NCBI GenBank assembly: GCA_964291545.2
Contig: OZ219860.1
Location: 620,001 to 684,000, forward strand
Direction of reading: 5' to 3'
DNA from: G963667675 sp964291545
GTDB taxonomy: Bacteria; Chloroflexota; Dehalococcoidia; Lucifugimonadales; UBA3495
DNA length: 64,000 bases
Shown: positions 15,130 to 22,664 of the stretch, in pieces
Numbering within the stretch: position 1 is the stretch's first letter
How the letters are laid out: every line of letters starts with the position of its first letter
Notes under the pieces: model-generated
What the model saw: only the letters and a program-made list of their open reading frames with translations
What the model was told of the DNA's origin: nothing
Database searches by the model: none
Translations under genes and position numbers: made by a program

Positions 15130-15381
15130 ATGCGGGAGATTCAGGCTACGCAAGCCAAGACGCGTCTAGCTGAGCTTCTCCGGGTGGTCGAGCGCGGGGA
15201 GTCAGTTGCCATAACCCGTCACGGCAAGCCAATTGCTCATTTGGTCCCGGCTCCCGTTCAAGACCGCGCCAATCGGCAAAGAGCGGTAGAACGCTTCCGG
15301 CAGCGCCGGGCAGAATGGGAGCGAGTCAGTTTCACCACGGAAGACATCCTAGCCGCTCGTCACGATGGACACCGCCTGTGA
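15130..15381 (+). CDS. Phd/YefM-family antitoxin
   Basis: An 83-residue antitoxin. The N-terminal Phd/YefM fold is clear (MREIQATQAKTRLAELLRVV, then ERGESVAITRHGKPIAHLVP). It binds DNA and autorepresses in this family. The C-terminal tail (about 50-83) is the part that wraps the toxin. ATG 15130 follows GGAG (15119-15122). TTG 15118 is possible but adds residues not seen in the family. The stop overlaps the toxin start in the string GTGA. Confidence 0.9.
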   Translation: MREIQATQAKTRLAELLRVVERGESVAITRHGKPIAHLVPAPVQDRANRQRAVERFRQRRAEWERVSFTTEDILAARHDGHRL

Positions 15382-15785
15382 CCGGTCTGGTTGTCGATGC
15401 GTCGGTCGTAATGGCCTGGCTCTTCGACGATGAGGACGAACCCCGAGCAGATAAGGTGCTGGAACACCTTGCCGAGGAGGGAGCCATGGTTCCCTACCTG
15501 TGGCATTTGGAGACCAGAAACACTTTGCTTGTTGCGGTGCGAAGCGGTCGTATTTCGTCAAAGGGAGTCAATGACCGCCTGGATGCTCTAAAAGGTCTAC
15601 CCATCCAGACGGATGAGGATCCTGATCTTGAATCGGCATTCGACTTGGCTCGAGTCCATCACCTGTCCTTCTACGACGCGGTATACCTGGAATTGGCCAA
15701 GCGGGAAAGCGCCAAGCTCGCAACCTTGGACTCAGCGTTGGAGAACGCTGCCCTCGCCGAAGGAATTCGGCTGGCAGAGCGGTGA
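15378..15785 (+). CDS. VapC-type PIN-domain ribonuclease toxin
   Basis: A 135-residue PIN-domain nuclease. The first catalytic Asp is in LVVDASVVMAWLF, a Glu follows in LWHLETRNTLL, and the later acidic residues are in LSFYDAVYLELAKRE (D) and LATLDSALENAA. These proteins cleave tRNA or rRNA in known VapBC systems. GTG 15378 overlaps the antitoxin stop (GTGA), giving tight coupling. Pairing a Phd-fold antitoxin with a PIN toxin is common. All four acidic positions appear intact, so the toxin is likely functional. Confidence 0.9.
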   Translation: MTGLVVDASVVMAWLFDDEDEPRADKVLEHLAEEGAMVPYLWHLETRNTLLVAVRSGRISSKGVNDRLDALKGLPIQTDEDPDLESAFDLARVHHLSFYDAVYLELAKRESAKLATLDSALENAALAEGIRLAER

Positions 15786-15811
15786 ATTCCATTAACCGCC
15801 GCAGAAACGCT

Positions 15812-16285
15812 ATGAACAGATGCGTAGTCTCTCTAGGCAGGCTTATCGGCGAAGCATTGTTGGCTGCATTGGTCCTCCTGGCCGTGGCTGCATGCAGCGG
15901 GGATAGCACTCCGCAACCCATAGATGGCGGGCCTAATTCGGTAGGTGTGACACCGGCAACTGCTCCGGCGGCCGAACCCGACACGCCCCCCTCGGGCGAA
16001 GAACTCTTCAACGCCAACTGTTCGGCCTGCCACGGTGTCGGCGCCGGCGGGACCGACGCAGGCCCTCCCCTGGTCCATGAGATCTACGAACCCGGCCACC
16101 ATCCCGACTTCAGCATCCGCAACGCGGTCAACCAGGGCGTGATGCAGCACCACTGGTTCTTCGGCAATATGCCGCCTGTCGCCGGTCTTTCACCTGACGA
16201 AGTGGAGAAAGTCGTCTGCTACATCCGGGACGCGCAGCGCGACGGCGGCATCTTTGAAGAGCGCGAATACGGCGGCCCGTGCTGA
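15812..16285 (+). CDS. Lipoprotein cytochrome c, monohaem
   Basis: From ATG 15812 the 157-residue protein has a signal peptide with lipobox LAVAAC (lipidated Cys28) and a flexible Pro/Ala linker. A class I cytochrome c domain follows with haem motif CSACH (C70, C73, H74) and a later Met in FFGNMPPVAG as probable sixth ligand. CYIRDAQRDGG ends the domain. It should be anchored outside the membrane and carry one covalent haem. A GTG at 15782 overlaps the vapC stop (GTGA) and is an alternative start. A second, similar gene follows after a long hairpin. Confidence 0.88.
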   Translation: MNRCVVSLGRLIGEALLAALVLLAVAACSGDSTPQPIDGGPNSVGVTPATAPAAEPDTPPSGEELFNANCSACHGVGAGGTDAGPPLVHEIYEPGHHPDFSIRNAVNQGVMQHHWFFGNMPPVAGLSPDEVEKVVCYIRDAQRDGGIFEEREYGGPC

Positions 16286-16329
16286 GCCGGCCCTAGTTGG
16301 CCTCGGCAGGCAGCCGGACTAGGGGGCTC
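16284..16329 (+). promoter_or_regulatory. Intercistronic hairpin between the two cytochrome c genes
   Basis: GAGCC (16284-16288) pairs with GGCTC (16325-16329), and CCCTAGT (16291-16297) pairs with ACTAGGG (16318-16324). The result is a 12-bp stem with a GG bulge and a 20-base loop. It begins at the stop codon of the first gene. No T-run follows, so it is not a standard terminator; it could protect the 3' end of the upstream message or attenuate. Confidence 0.5.
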
Positions 16330-16377
16330 CAAGAACGACATGGAAGCTTGCCTGCATCCCGCTGGACCCGCACCGTG

Positions 16378-16914
16378 ATGGCGTGGAGCAAAGTTGGTCC
16401 CGGCGTTACGGTCGCCCTAATCGCAGTCCTGTCAGCGGCGTGTTCTTCCGCTGGTGGAGAGCTTCCGACACCCGATAGCGCACCTCAAATGGGAAACGTC
16501 AAAACGGGTCAAGAGATTTTCACTGCCAACTGCGCGGCGTGTCACGGAATTTCCGGCGAAGGTCAGCCCGACTGGCACATAAGGAAGCCCGACGGCACTC
16601 TGCCCGCTCCGCCGCTCAATGGAGACGGGCACACCTGGCACCACGCCGACGGCCTCTTATACCGCATCGTCAGCCAGGGAGGAAGCATCTATGAAGACCC
16701 CGATTATCCGGGCTTCAAGAGTGCCATGCCGGCGTTCGGAGGCCAACTTACGCGCGATGAGATAATCTCGGTGATCACATACGTCAAGAGCCTCTGGGGA
16801 GACAAGACCAAGGTTGGACTTGTGATTAGAGATTCGCAGGCCTTGATTAGCGAAGAGGACCCGTTCCCGCCGGAGGGCGACTACATGCAGTATGGGAATA
16901 CCGATGAAGAATGA
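16378..16914 (+). CDS. Lipoprotein cytochrome c, monohaem (second copy)
   Basis: A 178-residue product from ATG 16378. Lipobox VLSAAC (Cys22) is followed by a short linker, then TGQEIFTANCAACHGISGEG with haem motif CAACH (C52, C55, H56). The distal Met is probably in SAMPAFGGQL, and VITYVKSLWG ends the domain. The architecture is the same as the upstream gene, but the sequences are well diverged. The acidic tail after about 150 is extra. The two genes are probably co-transcribed; no oxidase or alternative-complex genes are adjacent, so the electron partner is unknown. Confidence 0.88.
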   Translation: MAWSKVGPGVTVALIAVLSAACSSAGGELPTPDSAPQMGNVKTGQEIFTANCAACHGISGEGQPDWHIRKPDGTLPAPPLNGDGHTWHHADGLLYRIVSQGGSIYEDPDYPGFKSAMPAFGGQLTRDEIISVITYVKSLWGDKTKVGLVIRDSQALISEEDPFPPEGDYMQYGNTDEE

Positions 16915-16921
16915 GGAAGAC

Positions 16922-18046
16922 ATGGAGATTGAGACCTTGGTTGTGCATAAGGGACGGGAGGTGGACCCTGCCACGCGGGCGGTCACGCCGCCCCTGTATA
17001 TGTCCACCACTTATGAGAGAAACACCGACGGCTCCTATCCGCAGGGGGGATACGTATATGGGCGGGTGGATAATCCCAACCGCCGGCTCTTGGAGGAGCT
17101 TGTGACGGCCCTGGAAAAGGGAGAGGACGCCGCGGCCTTTTCTTCCGGCGTGGCCGCGATAATGAGCGTCTTCCAAGCCCTGCAGCCCGGCGACCACGTA
17201 GTAGCTCCCCGGAACGTGTACTACGGCACCGTCCGCCTGCTGCGGGACATCATGGCCCGCTGGGGCCTTACTGCCAGCTTTGTCGATATGTCCAACCTGG
17301 GAGCCGTGGAAGCGGCAATCCAGGACTCGACGCGCATGGTCTTCATCGAAACCCCGTCCAACCCGCTGTTGACCATCACCGACGCGGAGGCAGTGGCGGC
17401 GGCGGCCCGGGAAAGAGGTGTCTACACCGCCTTCGACAACACCAGCGCCACCCCGGTGCTGCAGCGGCCCCTGGAACTGGGCGCGGACCTGGTGGTCCAT
17501 TCCAGCACCAAGTACCTGGGAGGTCACGGGGACGTCACTGGAGGCGTCGTAGTGGCCGCCAGCAGCCAGGGGCTTTTTGAGAGAATCCGGCAGGTGCAGC
17601 AGGATGGCGGCGCCGTTCCGTCTCCCTTCGACTGCTGGCTGCTCTTGCGAAGCATACGCACCCTCCCGTACCGGGTCCGGGCCCACTCCAGTAGTGCGGC
17701 CCGGATATCGGCATTCCTGGCGGCGCATCCGAAAGTGGACGAGGTGTTCTATCCCGGTCTGGCAGAGCACCCCAGTCACGAGATAGCCCGCCGGCAGATG
17801 GAAGACTTCGGCGGCCTGTTGTCCTTCCGCGTGGAAGGCGGAAAAGCCGCCGCTTTCGACGTAGCCTCCAAGACGCGGCTGTTCACCAGGGCCACCAGCC
17901 TGGGCAGCTACGAGAGCCTCATTGAACACCGGGCATCGGTAGAGGGGCCTCACAGCACGACTCCCCAGGACCTGCTGCGGGTCTCCGTGGGCCTCGAAAA
18001 TCCGGAAGACCTGATCGCCGACCTGGCCCAGGCGCTGGACGGTTAG
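16922..18046 (+). CDS. Cys/Met metabolism PLP-dependent enzyme (cystathionine gamma-synthase/lyase family)
   Basis: A PLP enzyme of 374 residues from ATG 16922 (AGGAAGAC just upstream; ATG 16892 is the longer option and would overlap the cytochrome gene by 23 bases). ETLVVHKGREVDPATRAVTP and YGRVDNPNRRLLEELV are the family N terminus. The Schiff-base Lys is in VVHSSTKYLGGHGDVTGGVV, and SLGSYESLIEHRAS and LRVSVGLENPEDLIADL close the fold. Members make or break C-S bonds in methionine and cysteine metabolism (MetB, MetC, MetY, Mgl). Sequence alone does not separate these activities. Confidence 0.92.
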   Translation: MEIETLVVHKGREVDPATRAVTPPLYMSTTYERNTDGSYPQGGYVYGRVDNPNRRLLEELVTALEKGEDAAAFSSGVAAIMSVFQALQPGDHVVAPRNVYYGTVRLLRDIMARWGLTASFVDMSNLGAVEAAIQDSTRMVFIETPSNPLLTITDAEAVAAAARERGVYTAFDNTSATPVLQRPLELGADLVVHSSTKYLGGHGDVTGGVVVAASSQGLFERIRQVQQDGGAVPSPFDCWLLLRSIRTLPYRVRAHSSSAARISAFLAAHPKVDEVFYPGLAEHPSHEIARRQMEDFGGLLSFRVEGGKAAAFDVASKTRLFTRATSLGSYESLIEHRASVEGPHSTTPQDLLRVSVGLENPEDLIADLAQALDG

Positions 18047-18059
18047 GACACCGCCGCCG

Positions 18060-18779
18060 GTGAAGCTCTCCGTCATCATACCCGCCTACAACGAGGAAGC
18101 CTATCTGCCGGCGACGTTGGATTCAATCCAAGCCGCCGCGGCCCATCTGGGCGCTGCAGTAGTTGTCGACGTAATCGTTGTAGACAACGCCAGCGATGAT
18201 GAAACGGCCGACGTCGCCCGTGAAAAGGGCGCAAGGCTGGTCCATGAGCCTGTCCGGGGCATTGCACAGGCCCGGAACTCCGGCGCCCGCAGCGCCGATG
18301 GCGACGTACTGGTATTCATCGACGCTGACGTCATCGCGCCGCCAAACCTGCTCTCCGCGATATGCCAAGCCATGAACGACCCCGCCTGCGTGGGAGGCGC
18401 GGTGGATGTCGAATACCGGCCGAAGCGCCGTTCCATGAGGGTCTACCTCTATGCATGGCGACTGCTGGCGCGCCTGGCCGGCATGGCCCAAGGCCCGGCC
18501 CAATTCTGTCGCCGCAGCGTCTTCGAAGCGCTAGGCGGTTACGACCCGCAGGTGTGGATCGGCGAGGACGTGGACTTCTACTGGAGTCTCAAGATGCTGG
18601 CGAAGACAGAGCGGGGCACGGTCAGGTTTATACGATGTCCCCGCGTGCGGCCGTCCAGCCGCCGCTTCGACAAGTGGCCGGTCTGGAAAGTGTTGCTCTG
18701 GACCAACCCACTGTTTATCGCGTTGTTTCGCCGTCGGAGAAGGTTCTGGGGCGGCTGGCACTCTCGCCCGGTGCGATAG
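18060..18779 (+). CDS. Family 2 glycosyltransferase
   Basis: A 239-residue GT-A fold glycosyltransferase. LSVIIPAYNEEAYLPATLDS (nucleotide-sugar binding) and VIVVDNASDDETADVA at the start, GIAQARNSGARSADGDVLVF in the middle, and IDADV as the metal-binding DxD. GEDVDFYWSLK provides the catalytic ED. No transmembrane anchor is obvious except weakly hydrophobic C-terminal residues. The start is GTG 18060, 13 bases after the PLP gene. Donor and acceptor cannot be told from sequence. Confidence 0.9.
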   Translation: MKLSVIIPAYNEEAYLPATLDSIQAAAAHLGAAVVVDVIVVDNASDDETADVAREKGARLVHEPVRGIAQARNSGARSADGDVLVFIDADVIAPPNLLSAICQAMNDPACVGGAVDVEYRPKRRSMRVYLYAWRLLARLAGMAQGPAQFCRRSVFEALGGYDPQVWIGEDVDFYWSLKMLAKTERGTVRFIRCPRVRPSSRRFDKWPVWKVLLWTNPLFIALFRRRRRFWGGWHSRPVR

Positions 18780-18844
18780 TCCCCAGCTGACCAACTATGT
18801 CCTCTTTGAAAAGCCTCGGCTAGCCTGTTGAATCTCTGGGGATG

Positions 18845-19312
18845 TCAGAACCCGTCCCAGCCTGGCAGCGCAGCCGACTGCCTGACCCATACCGCCATCT
18901 GCTCCTCGTCTAACTCCCCTTCGTAGATGTCGACCCAGCGCGACTCAGGGTCCTTGCCTGAACCGGGCGGCTGCGGGTCCAGCAACGCTCCGTTGAGGAA
19001 AGTTACCTTTACGTAGCGGGTGAAGACGTGGAAGCTCAAGAACCAGCCCCGGCCCTCTATGCCGTACCAGGGAGAGTTCCACCTCACCGCTTTGCGCACT
19101 GCTGGTGCGTTGCTCACTATCAGGTCGTCTAGATGTCTCCCCAAAGCACACTTCCATCCCGGCATCGCCGCGATGTAGGCCTGCACGGGGGCATCCCCGT
19201 CGGCCTTCGCAATCTGTGGGTTTCCGCCCGAGAGGAGCCTAACCTCCCCACCGGCGGTCTCAGTGTTCCTGGAAGAGGCCGCAGTCGAGTTTTTGGACGT
19301 GTTACGAGCCAT
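18845..19312 (-). CDS. DUF1801 domain protein (YdhG/YjbR-like fold)
   Basis: A 155-residue protein. The first 30 residues are low-complexity Ser/Thr/Asn. Then comes the DUF1801 domain: VQAYIAAMPGWKCALGRHLD, DLIVSNAPAVRKAVRWNSPW, YGIEGRGWFLSFHVFTRYVK and VTFLNGALLDP. The pattern of a conserved WNSPWY segment followed by beta strands is typical. Function is unknown; these proteins are small, soluble and often stress-linked. Convergent with the upstream glycosyltransferase. Confidence 0.82.
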   Translation of the reverse strand: MARNTSKNSTAASSRNTETAGGEVRLLSGGNPQIAKADGDAPVQAYIAAMPGWKCALGRHLDDLIVSNAPAVRKAVRWNSPWYGIEGRGWFLSFHVFTRYVKVTFLNGALLDPQPPGSGKDPESRWVDIYEGELDEEQMAVWVRQSAALPGWDGF

Positions 19313-19441
19313 TTCCTACACTCCATATCCGTTGCAGGTGCCTGGTGGTACCACTAGGCGAGCTTGTCGGCGTCCCAACCCGGCTGACGCTTGAGAGCCA
19401 CAGACCGCCTACGAACTAGTCCGGGATCGTCTTCCATGACA

Positions 19442-19496
19442 CAGGCCCTCCCATTTATACGCCGCCTTTGGGTCCGGCGCGGCATTGGAGGGCCTG
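19442..19496. promoter_or_regulatory. Long hairpin between DUF1801 and amidohydrolase genes
   Basis: CAGGCCCTCC (19442-19451) is the exact complement of GGAGGGCCTG (19487-19496), with an inner potential stem CGCCG/CGGCG. It lies downstream of the amidohydrolase (minus strand) and upstream of the DUF1801 gene. There is no convincing U-tract on either strand, so a role as terminator is uncertain. Confidence 0.45.
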
Positions 19497-19535
19497 CTAT
19501 AACCCAGTAATTTGTCGCTCCTCAGAGCGAGAAAC

Positions 19536-20672
19536 TTAGTCCAAGTGGTATATCCTGGCGGCGTTGCCCCCGACGATCTTGGCCTTCTCGTCCTCGGTGC
19601 AGTCCGCCAGGATGTTGTCGAGGATCTCCCGGCTCCTCGGGAAGGTCGACTCGCTGTGGGGATAGTCCGACCCCCACTGCAGCGTGTCCACTCCGATCAT
19701 GTGCCGCATCTGTATGCCCAGGGCATCTTCCTGGAAGCCCATGAAACAGTTGCTGCGGAAATAGTCGCTGGGAAGGATGCCGTCCTTGAACCGTGCCCGG
19801 TGGTGCAGCTCCCGCGGCTGGTCGGCATCATCAGACGGTGGCATACGGTCGGTGTAGGTATAGTCCATCCGGTCCAGGAAGTGGGGAGCCCAGGACAGCT
19901 CGTGCTCTACCGAGCCCACCTGGAGCTTGGGGTAACGCTCGAATACGCCGCTTAGAATGATGTCGGTAAGGGACATCCGCGGCCAGTAGTCGGCGTTGCA
20001 CTCGAAGGCGGCCCTGGCGGTAGCGGGGTCCCAGTAAGAAAAACGGTTGCCGTTGATGTGCAGGCTGAGGGGCATCCCCAGGTCCTGGGCGGCTGCCCAC
20101 AGGGGTTCGTAGGCCTCGTTGTCGTACAGTTGCTCCGGGATGGGATAGACTGGGATCATAGCCCCGATGTAGCCCATCTTGTGGCAGCGTTCCAGTTCCT
20201 TCACCGCCACGCTGACGTTGTCGTTGTTGAGCATTGCGATGCCCTTCAGCCGGTTGGGGATCGCGCCGCAAAACTCCGCGACCCAATCGTTGTAGGCCCT
20301 GCAGATCGCGTCTAACAGTTGGCTATCGGGAATGCCGAAGAGCATGAACCCGACAGTGGGATACACGATGCTCATGTACATCCCATCGGTATCCAGGTCT
20401 TTCACGTGCTCTTCGGGAATCCAACCCCCCGGACGCGCGTCTTCATGCCTGGCGCTGAAGGTCTTGTTGTCCGGGTCTACAAACCGGTTCCCGACGTTGA
20501 CCCCGGTCGAAGCGCCAAGCACTTTGTAGCCGTCGCACATCCACACGTCGCCGTCTTGCAAACTCTCAATGTGAGGCGCGCGCCACGCGTACTTGGACTC
20601 CATCCTGCTGGTCCAAAGGTCTGCGGGTTCTACGACGTGGTTGTCCGACGATATCACTTTATAGTCTGACAT
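19536..20672 (-). CDS. Metal-dependent amidohydrolase (amidohydrolase_2 family), paralog A
   Basis: A 378-residue TIM-barrel hydrolase from ATG 20672 (preceded by GGGAGG; the longer start at 20702 is unsupported). MSDYKVISSDNHVVEPADLW carries a DNH in place of the HxH metal motif. PLSLHINGNRFSYWD gives a conserved His, and GSVEHELSWAPHFLDRMDY and LQWGSDYPHSESTFP (Asp of the last strand) complete the site. This is the family of aminocarboxymuconate decarboxylase-like and other C-C or C-O hydrolases. A paralog lies at 32994-34079 with the same motifs and the same GGGAGGTC upstream. The substrate is unknown. Confidence 0.9.
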   Translation of the reverse strand: MSDYKVISSDNHVVEPADLWTSRMESKYAWRAPHIESLQDGDVWMCDGYKVLGASTGVNVGNRFVDPDNKTFSARHEDARPGGWIPEEHVKDLDTDGMYMSIVYPTVGFMLFGIPDSQLLDAICRAYNDWVAEFCGAIPNRLKGIAMLNNDNVSVAVKELERCHKMGYIGAMIPVYPIPEQLYDNEAYEPLWAAAQDLGMPLSLHINGNRFSYWDPATARAAFECNADYWPRMSLTDIILSGVFERYPKLQVGSVEHELSWAPHFLDRMDYTYTDRMPPSDDADQPRELHHRARFKDGILPSDYFRSNCFMGFQEDALGIQMRHMIGVDTLQWGSDYPHSESTFPRSREILDNILADCTEDEKAKIVGGNAARIYHLD

Positions 20673-20940
20673 GTTTGACCTCCCACTCGCTGGTATGCGC
20701 AATTAAGATTAGTCAGGCCGGTCCTTCCAACGTCAGTGCTGCAACCTCAATTTTGCTTTAGCCGTTGGCCCCTGTCAATAATTCCAGTGGGGCCACTCGC
20801 CATGAATCAGCCTGCCTTGGCCAGTTTGGGGGTCAATACTAACCGGCCGAAACCAACCGGCATATCTTGCTCATCCTGGCCGATGGCCAGCCCGGATTCA
20901 CCCGCGATACAGGGCTATCATTGCCGCCAGGCTAGGCTGT

Positions 20941-20974
20941 CCGTTCGTCCTGAGGCGCGCGAAGGGCCTGTCCT
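20941..20974. repeat. REP-like palindromic repeat, copy matching the IS110 target guides
   Basis: CCGTTCGTCCTGAGGC followed by GCGAAGGGCCTGTCCT. The 13 bases TTCGTCCTGAGGC (20944-20956) equal the empty target site of the IS110 element (1559-1566 joined to 2686-2690), with the CT core at 20950-20951. The copy is not interrupted. Confidence 0.8.
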
Positions 20975-21093
20975 CAAACCGGGTAGTGACGGCTTCCAAC
21001 GGCTCACAAATATTCTTTCATTCCGCCTCGCGTCATGCCATCCGCCGGTAACATCACTAGTTGGCGGCAATAATTGTGAGTCAACTCACCTGG

Positions 21094-21123
21094 TTGACAG
21101 CTACGGCGCAGGCATCATACAAT
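21094..21123 (+). promoter_or_regulatory. Predicted promoter of cobW/WD40 operon
   Basis: A perfect -35 TTGACA (21094-21099), an 18-base spacer and TACAAT (21118-21123), about 113 bases before the cobW start. The long AT-rich leader between contains inverted repeats that could bind a regulator such as a zinc-responsive repressor. That identity is inference. Confidence 0.6.
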
Positions 21124-21236
21124 CTTTAAATGAGATGAGGTATCGATATATGCCGCATTGATATAGCTATACAGCTGGTATATCGTAGCCTATAGTTGCA
21201 ATTAAGTATCAATATGTTCTGGAGAGGGCTTCTATC

Positions 21237-22664
21237 ATGAACACGCCGCGCAGAGTACCTGTTACCATCCTTACCGGATTCCTCGGCTCTGGCAAAACGA
21301 CCCTGCTCAACCGTATATTAACTGAAGAGCACGGCAAACGCATCGCCGTGATCGAGAACGAGTATGGGGAGGTGGGGATCGATCAGGCCCTCGTCATCGA
21401 CGCTGACGAAGAGGTCTTCGAGATGTCCAACGGTTGTATCTGCTGCACGGTGCGCGGAGACCTGATTCGGGTACTGAACAATCTGAATAAGCGCCGCGAC
21501 AAGTTCGACTATGTGTTGGTGGAGACTACAGGGCTCGCCGATCCCGGCCCGGTCGCCCAGACGTTCTTCATGGACGACGAGCTTCGTGCGGAGTTCTCCC
21601 TTGACGGGATCGTCACCCTCGTCGATGCAGCCCACATTGAGCAGCAGCTCGGCCGAAGCGATGAAAGCACGGAGCAAATCGCGTTCGCAGACGTCCTCTT
21701 GCTCAACAAGACGGATCTCGTCAACGGCGAAGCCCTCGACAATATCGAGGCTCGGATCCGAGAAATGAACCGAATGGCGCGAGTCGTGCGCAGCGAACGA
21801 GCGGACGTACCAGTCGACACTGTACTTGACCTCGCTGCATTCGACCTGGACCAGGTGCTCGAGCGTCGCCCCACCTTCCTCGAACCGGAGTATCCCTTCG
21901 AGTGGACTGGAGTCTATTCGCTCGATACCGGACGCTACGAGCTTAACCTCGCCGATGGACCTGATCCGGCGATGTCGCTCGTTGTAGCGCCCAATCAGGG
22001 CACGGATGACGCAGCCCTGCGGGAGGGAGCGGAGTGGTGTGTACGGCAGTACGCCGAACCTGCGGAGATCATTCATCCAGGAGACGAGATTTCGGTAGGG
22101 AAGCACGTGAACCTCCGGCTCGATTCACCGGGACGCAAGTCATTCTTCTTTGATGTCGCTGCGCCGGGTCGGGTTGGCCTCTTCACCCAGCACCTCCCGG
22201 AGGAGTTCGATCTCCAACTGAGGAACGCGGATGGAGAGGCTTTCAAACTGGCGGGCAACTTTTGCTCCGAGCCTGCCTGCACAGAGACGGATACAGACGC
22301 ACAACGCATCAAGGGAGCGGTGGTTCCAGTCGAAGCCGAGCGGACCTGGGTCGCCCAGCACGAGCACGACGACGAGGTAGGGTCGATCTCCATCGAGATA
22401 GACGGCGACGCCGATCCCGAAAAGCTCAACGCCTGGCTTGGCGAACTGCTCCGGGAGCGCGGGGTAGACATCTTCCGAATGAAGGGATTCATCAGCGTCG
22501 CAGGAGAGTCGCGCCGCTTTGTCTTCCAAGGGGTTCACATGCTCTTCGACGGCCAGCCGGATCGCGAATGGGGGGACGCGCCCCGCCGCAATCAGCTCGT
22601 CTTCATCGGCCGCAACCTTGATGAGCAGAGCATGCGGGAGGGGTTCGAGGCATGCCTGATTTAA
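21237..22664 (+). CDS. CobW/P47K-family G3E GTPase (metallochaperone) with an extra middle domain
   Basis: A 475-residue G3E GTPase. Walker A GFLGSGKTT (14-22), ENEYGEVGID (40-49), the metal-binding CxCC in GCICC (C67, C69, C70), VETTGLADPGPVAQTF (Walker B area) and LLNKTDLV (guanine specificity). The C-terminal CobW_C domain ends with FRMKGFISVAGESRRFVFQG. Between the GTPase and CobW_C lies an insert of about 110 residues (roughly 215-345) with CSEPACTETD, not part of usual CobW/ZigA proteins. Family members load Zn or Co into target enzymes. It overlaps the next gene by 13 bases. Confidence 0.9.
   Translation: MNTPRRVPVTILTGFLGSGKTTLLNRILTEEHGKRIAVIENEYGEVGIDQALVIDADEEVFEMSNGCICCTVRGDLIRVLNNLNKRRDKFDYVLVETTGLADPGPVAQTFFMDDELRAEFSLDGIVTLVDAAHIEQQLGRSDESTEQIAFADVLLLNKTDLVNGEALDNIEARIREMNRMARVVRSERADVPVDTVLDLAAFDLDQVLERRPTFLEPEYPFEWTGVYSLDTGRYELNLADGPDPAMSLVVAPNQGTDDAALREGAEWCVRQYAEPAEIIHPGDEISVGKHVNLRLDSPGRKSFFFDVAAPGRVGLFTQHLPEEFDLQLRNADGEAFKLAGNFCSEPACTETDTDAQRIKGAVVPVEAERTWVAQHEHDDEVGSISIEIDGDADPEKLNAWLGELLRERGVDIFRMKGFISVAGESRRFVFQGVHMLFDGQPDREWGDAPRRNQLVFIGRNLDEQSMREGFEACLI

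Larger units (their letters stand above)
20673..21236. other. Intergenic region before cobW: repeat and regulatory sequence
   Basis: No gene was recognised; the ORF at 20736-21161 has no domain and crosses the repeat. It contains one REP-like copy (20941-20974), a promoter (21094-21123) and, between promoter and gene, several AT-rich inverted motifs (CGATATA at about 21143 and TATATCG at about 21179) that may form an operator region for the metal-related cobW gene. Confidence 0.5.

Noticed and set aside
16847..18079. 410-codon minus-strand ORF opposite the PLP enzyme
   Set aside because: Antisense shadow; the plus strand carries an intact PLP-enzyme signature.
20736..21161. ORF upstream of cobW
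   Set aside because: Includes the REP-like repeat and the predicted promoter; no recognised domain.
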